A stretch of DNA of 64,000 nt, taken from NCBI RefSeq assembly GCF_004331675.1, contig NZ_SJSN01000003.1, positions 186,001 to 250,000 on the forward strand, in the 5' to 3' direction. Below the pieces are notes generated by a model. That model made no database searches, was not told where the DNA came from, and was given only the letters and a program-made list of their open reading frames with translations. The translations under genes were made by a program, and so were the position numbers. The stretch comes from Pedobacter frigidisoli (GTDB lineage Bacteria > Bacteroidota > Bacteroidia > Sphingobacteriales > Sphingobacteriaceae). Positions 60,516 through 64,000 of this stretch are shown here, in pieces. Position 1 is the first letter of the stretch, and every line of letters starts with the position of its first letter.

Positions 60516-61364
60516 ATGAAACTTACACTTGGTTTTTCGCCCTGCCCTAACGATACATTTATTTTCGACGCCCTGATTCACCATAAAATTGATACCGAAG
60601 GATTAGACTTCGAGGTTTGTTTTGATGATGTTGAAACACTGAACCAAAAAGCCCTGAAAGGTGAATTGGATATTACAAAGTTGAGTTTTCATGCATTTGC
60701 CTACGTTGCCAATCAATATGCCTTACTAGATGCTGGTAGCGCATTGGGTTTCGGTGTTGGTCCGCTGTTGATTAGTAAAAATCATTTTGATGGAGAAAAT
60801 GATTCCAGACTCCTAACGCCTAGCTCCAAACTTAGAGTTGGCATTCCTGGAAAATACACTACCGCTAACTTTTTACTCGGCATTGCCTATCCGCAATTGC
60901 AGAATAAACAGGAGATGGTTTTCTCAGATATTGAATCAGCTTTGCTGGAGGATAGAATAGATTTAGGCTTAATTATCCACGAAAACAGATTTACTTATCA
61001 GGATAAAGGCTTAACAAAAATTGTTGATTTAGGAAATTATTGGGAAAAGTTAACGGGTTGCGCCATTCCTCTGGGTGGAATTGTAATCAATAAAAATTTA
61101 GATCGAGATATCCAGTTAAAGGTCAATCGCTTGGTTCGCCAATCGGTAGAATTTGCTTTTGCGCATCCAAAATCTGGCTTAGCATTTATTCGCCAACACG
61201 CACAGGCGATGGATGAAGCCGTGATGTACAAACACATTGAGCTTTACGTAAACAAGTACAGTATTAATCTTGGAGAAGAAGGTAGAAAAGCAGTTGATAC
61301 GCTATTTACGCTTGCTCAGGAAAGAAATATTATCCCTGCGATTCAAGAGCAATTGTACATTTAA
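60516..61364 (+). CDS. mqnD: 1,4-dihydroxy-6-naphthoate synthase
   Basis: 282 aa, periplasmic-binding-protein-like fold without a signal peptide; makes 1,4-dihydroxy-6-naphthoate from cyclic dehypoxanthine futalosine. It begins KLTLGFSPCPNDTFIFDALI, as in the family, with ITKLSFHAFAYVANQYALLD, GFGVGPLLISK, RVGIPGKYTTANFLLGIAYP, LIIHENRFTYQDKGL and GCAIPLGGIVIN. His in LIIHENRF is the likely catalytic base. With mqnB it shows that the organism makes menaquinone through futalosine. Confidence 0.96.
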   Translation: MKLTLGFSPCPNDTFIFDALIHHKIDTEGLDFEVCFDDVETLNQKALKGELDITKLSFHAFAYVANQYALLDAGSALGFGVGPLLISKNHFDGENDSRLLTPSSKLRVGIPGKYTTANFLLGIAYPQLQNKQEMVFSDIESALLEDRIDLGLIIHENRFTYQDKGLTKIVDLGNYWEKLTGCAIPLGGIVINKNLDRDIQLKVNRLVRQSVEFAFAHPKSGLAFIRQHAQAMDEAVMYKHIELYVNKYSINLGEEGRKAVDTLFTLAQERNIIPAIQEQLYI

Positions 61365-61455
61365 GCATTACGTGAAAGGTACTATAATACATTTTCTAGA
61401 TGTTTTTCTTGGCCAATCCTTTATGCTCATTTTGGTTGAGTAAAAGTTCTTGGAA

Positions 61456-61665
61456 ATGAAAGGTTCGGTAAATATGGCAGCCGATAGTCCTGCTAACGTT
61501 TCAAGTCCCGATAAAGCCTGTGCAAACTAGCAAGCAGGGAAATTAAATCACAGTACAGATGTATAAATCGGGAGCTTTACACTTATATCAGGTTTAGAAA
61601 ACCAAGGAAGCCACCATTTTGAAACAGGTAAACCCAAAAAGATTCCCGAATCTCATCGGTCATTT
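61456..61665 (+). pseudogene. decayed coding fragment with in-frame stops
   Basis: One frame reads MKGSVNMAADSPANVSSPDK, stop, a short linker, stop, then GSFTLISGLENQGSHHFETG and KPKKIPESHRSFL before another stop. The pieces keep one frame across two stops and look like protein, so I read them as the remains of a gene. The parent family is not recognised. The rest of the 61365-61931 gap shows only scattered open stretches, e.g. NDILFDVPIFKFSSNINKKI near 61776 in another frame. Confidence 0.35.
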
Positions 61666-61931
61666 TTATAACAAGATTTCTAGTTTCTCTCCGATAAAAT
61701 TGAGATGAAAACGAACTAATTAGCGATCAGCAACCTCAAAAAGTAGCAGAAACCTAGTTTAGTAAACGGGATGGGAATGATATCCTTTTTGATGTACCTA
61801 TTTTTAAATTCAGCAGCAACATTAACAAAAAGATTCAATGTAAAGCCCGACGAACATTGAAAACGCTACAGGTTTTGCTTTCCAAAAACTGTACACTTTA
61901 AAAACTCTGTAGTACATTCGATTTCTACTCA

Positions 61932-62627
61932 TTAGCTCACCAAAAGTTTGTAACCCTTACCGTGAACATTTATAATTTCTACATTTGAATCTCCACGTAA
62001 ATATTTACGCAACTTACTCAAGAACACATCCATACTACGTCCATTAAAATAGTTATCGTCGTGCCAAATGCTCAATAATGCCTCTTCTCTAGTCAAAACC
62101 GTATTTTTCTTTAGGCATAATAAACGCAATAATTCAGCTTCCTTAGTCGATAGCTTTTGTGTTTCCTCACCATTTGCAATAATTTGTGTGGTATAATCGA
62201 AAATATATTTTCCCACTGAGAATTGAGTTTCCGCAGCTTCTTCGTTTTGATCACCTTTACCTGCTACACGCTTGAACATGGCATTTATGCGAAGCAAAAG
62301 CTCTTCGATACGGAAAGGTTTTGTAATGTAATCATCGCCACCTAGATCATACGCCGCAGATTTATCTTCGAGCATGGTTTTGGCCGTTGCAAAAATAATC
62401 GGAATGTGGGCATTTACCTTCCTCACATCCTTGCCCAATGTAAAACCATCCTTTTTAGGCATCATTACATCAAAAATGCAGAGATCGAAACTTTGTTTAT
62501 TAAAGGCTTTTAAACCTTCTTCGCCATCGGTACACAGCACAACATCAAACTTTCCCTTTAGCTGCAAATAATCTTGTAGCAATAAACCTAAATTCGGATC
62601 GTCTTCAACCAGAAGTATTTTTTTCAT
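61932..62627 (-). CDS. OmpR-family response regulator (RprY-like)
   Basis: 231 aa from the ATG at 62627 (MKKILLVEDDPNLGLLLQDY); an upstream GTG would add six Lys-rich residues. Receiver domain with acidic pocket EDD, phospho-acceptor Asp53 in CIFDVMMPKKDG and Lys103 in DDYITKPF. The C-terminal winged helix (KLSTKEAELLRLLCLKKNTV; SMDVFLSKLRKYL; IINVHGKGYKLLV) binds DNA. It lies 173 bp downstream of a histidine kinase on the same strand, its likely partner. In Bacteroides the RprXY pair regulates envelope and stress genes; the likeness is by family only. Confidence 0.93.
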   Translation of the reverse strand: MKKILLVEDDPNLGLLLQDYLQLKGKFDVVLCTDGEEGLKAFNKQSFDLCIFDVMMPKKDGFTLGKDVRKVNAHIPIIFATAKTMLEDKSAAYDLGGDDYITKPFRIEELLLRINAMFKRVAGKGDQNEEAAETQFSVGKYIFDYTTQIIANGEETQKLSTKEAELLRLLCLKKNTVLTREEALLSIWHDDNYFNGRSMDVFLSKLRKYLRGDSNVEIINVHGKGYKLLVS

Positions 62628-62800
62628 TTTCTTAATTTTATTCACTTATGTAGCATTACCTACACTCAAAGTTTGATTCTGAATATGCCTAACGGTTTAA
62701 CTGTTGTGACGATTAAATAATATGCCACTATCAGGCAGATTAAACCTGCTTAATTGCTATGTATCGATAAAGCAACCTTTTGTACCGATGTTTGGTCGAT

Positions 62801-64000
62801 TTATAAAGGTAAAGATATTTCGAACGTTGTGCCCCTATCTTTTTCGCTACTTACCTTAATGCTGCCGTTAAGTTTTTTAATAATATCCTGAACGTAGTTT
62901 AACCCAAGTCCGAAACCTTTAACATCGTGCAAATTACCCGTTGGAACCCTGTAAAACTGATCAAAAACCCGTTTAGATTGCTCTTTGGTCATTCCAATTC
63001 CTTTATCTGAAATTTCGATGATTAAATTTTTGCTTGTATTTCTAGTTGATATTGTAATGTCTGGCGTATCAACACTGTATTTATTTGCATTATCTATCAG
63101 GTTGTAAATTACATTTGATAGATGCAATTCATCGCCAAAAACGGTTGCATTTTCGGCATCTGTATTTACGGTCACTATGGCATTTCTTTTTTGAAGTTGA
63201 AGACCCATGCTATCTAAAACGATAATGATGAGGTCGTTCATATCTACCTCGGTATTATCCATGTGAAGCTCGCTTTTTTCTAATCGGGCAATACTTAAAA
63301 CACGTTCTATATGACTCCCCAAACGCACATTTTCATCATAAATAATGTTAGCCAGACGCTTCAACCTCACTTTATCTTCCGTAACTTCCGGATCTTTTAA
63401 GGCCTCGCTGGCAATCATAATCGTAGCCACTGGAGTTTTAAACTCGTGCGTCATGTTATTGATGAAATCTGTTTTCATTTCTGATATTTTCTTCTGCTTC
63501 ACAATGGTGTAAAGTGTATAAGAAAATATGAAGACCAATACCAATAATAAGCCCCCAGAAGAAGCCAGTGTTGCGCTTAAGTTAGAAAGGATGGCCGAAT
63601 TCTTATTTGGAAAACTAACGATTAACATCCCTGGATCGCGAAATAAATCGTTACCAAATAATGGTGTTTTATAAGTATTTTCTGGTAAAAACTCACCCTG
63701 AATGTTAGATACGTTTGTATAAATGGTAGAATCCTTTTTTGCTAGAGATACGCGATAAGCAGGTTTTAAATTGATATTATTGGCTAAGAGTTCTTGTTTT
63801 AAGATATTACCCAACGAATTTAAATCGATGCGTTTGTATATTGGAACGTTTACCTCCTGTAATTCTTTTGAAACATCTTCTACTACACTTAAGCGGGTGT
63901 AAGTAAAGGTATCTTTTCCTAAGGCAGCGATTTTTAATCCTAATTTTTTCTTCGCAATATCATCCTCACGCTTAAATTTCTTTTCTAGATCATCAGAAAT
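62801..64000 (-). CDS. sensor histidine kinase (RprX-like), 5' end outside window
   Basis: 399 codons to the stop at 62801; the frame is open to the window edge, so the true start lies beyond 64000. A TTG inside the frame at 63814 is not the start, since the text before it (TFTYTRLSVVEDVSKELQEV) is coding. The sensor part is followed by a membrane helix (GGLLLVLVFIFSYTLYTIV), the His box FINNMTHEFKTPVATIMIAS, and an ATPase domain with NLIDNANKYS, ISDKGIGMTKEQSKRVFDQF and GFGLGLNYVQDII. It should phosphorylate the response regulator encoded downstream. Confidence 0.92.
   Translation of the reverse strand: MSDDLEKKFKREDDIAKKKLGLKIAALGKDTFTYTRLSVVEDVSKELQEVNVPIYKRIDLNSLGNILKQELLANNINLKPAYRVSLAKKDSTIYTNVSNIQGEFLPENTYKTPLFGNDLFRDPGMLIVSFPNKNSAILSNLSATLASSGGLLLVLVFIFSYTLYTIVKQKKISEMKTDFINNMTHEFKTPVATIMIASEALKDPEVTEDKVRLKRLANIIYDENVRLGSHIERVLSIARLEKSELHMDNTEVDMNDLIIIVLDSMGLQLQKRNAIVTVNTDAENATVFGDELHLSNVIYNLIDNANKYSVDTPDITISTRNTSKNLIIEISDKGIGMTKEQSKRVFDQFYRVPTGNLHDVKGFGLGLNYVQDIIKKLNGSIKVSSEKDRGTTFEISLPL

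Overview
The window looks like chromosomal DNA of a Bacteroidota species from the Sphingobacteriaceae; Pedobacter or a close relative is my best inference. The reasons are three SusC/SusD pairs, promoter -7 boxes of the TAnnTTTG type before many genes, near absence of Shine-Dalgarno sequences, menaquinone genes of the futalosine route, and many secreted glycoside hydrolases. No rRNA, tRNA or CRISPR array was seen.

Layout. (1) 0-6 kb: an alpha-L-fucosidase (GH29), a decayed second GH29 gene abutting a broken ECF sigma factor, a C-terminal processing protease and small housekeeping genes. (2) 6-19.4 kb: two SusC/SusD outer-membrane uptake pairs on either side of a secreted metallophosphoesterase/beta-propeller protein. 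A 14-bp motif, CGCACAAnnACGCA, lies upstream of both susC genes, of a regulator relic next to the phosphoesterase, and of an intact DeoR-type regulator at 25.3 kb. (3) 19.6-25 kb: an AT-rich accessory stretch with a proteasome-fold Ntn-hydrolase and two small companions, an IS1595-type insertion sequence, an XRE regulator, a compact small-RNA/small-protein unit with an unusually strong ribosome binding site, and several orphan small genes. (4) 25.3-29.4 kb: the DeoR regulator, AnmK and a GlcN-6-P deaminase fused to a PIG-L-like domain, i.e. amino-sugar recycling.

(5) 29.6-50.7 kb: a glucuronoxylan utilisation locus. It holds two GH10 xylanases (one with an internal carbohydrate-binding module), two GH43 enzymes, a GH115 alpha-glucuronidase, a carbohydrate esterase, SusC/SusD, mannonate dehydratase, an SDR likely to be a fructuronate/mannonate oxidoreductase, a membrane acyltransferase-like protein and a LacI regulator. 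A palindrome, TGCAAYCGRTTGCA, recurs at five promoters of this locus. At four of these start sites it sits 17-18 bp before the putative -7 box, which defines a plausible LacI regulon. The enzymes would cut glucuronoxylan at the surface, import oligomers through SusCD, strip glucuronate and arabinose, and send uronate through mannonate to KDG.

(6) 51-64 kb: a GHL10-family hydrolase, a membrane-anchored coiled-coil protein, a very large multi-pass histidine kinase, fabD, folE, a PTPS/QueD-family gene, mqnB, mqnD, a decayed coding fragment, and an OmpR-type response regulator with its histidine kinase, which runs off the window.

Functions are assigned by reading motifs, without database searches. 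Substrates of the first two SusCD systems and the role of the Ntn-hydrolase are unknown.
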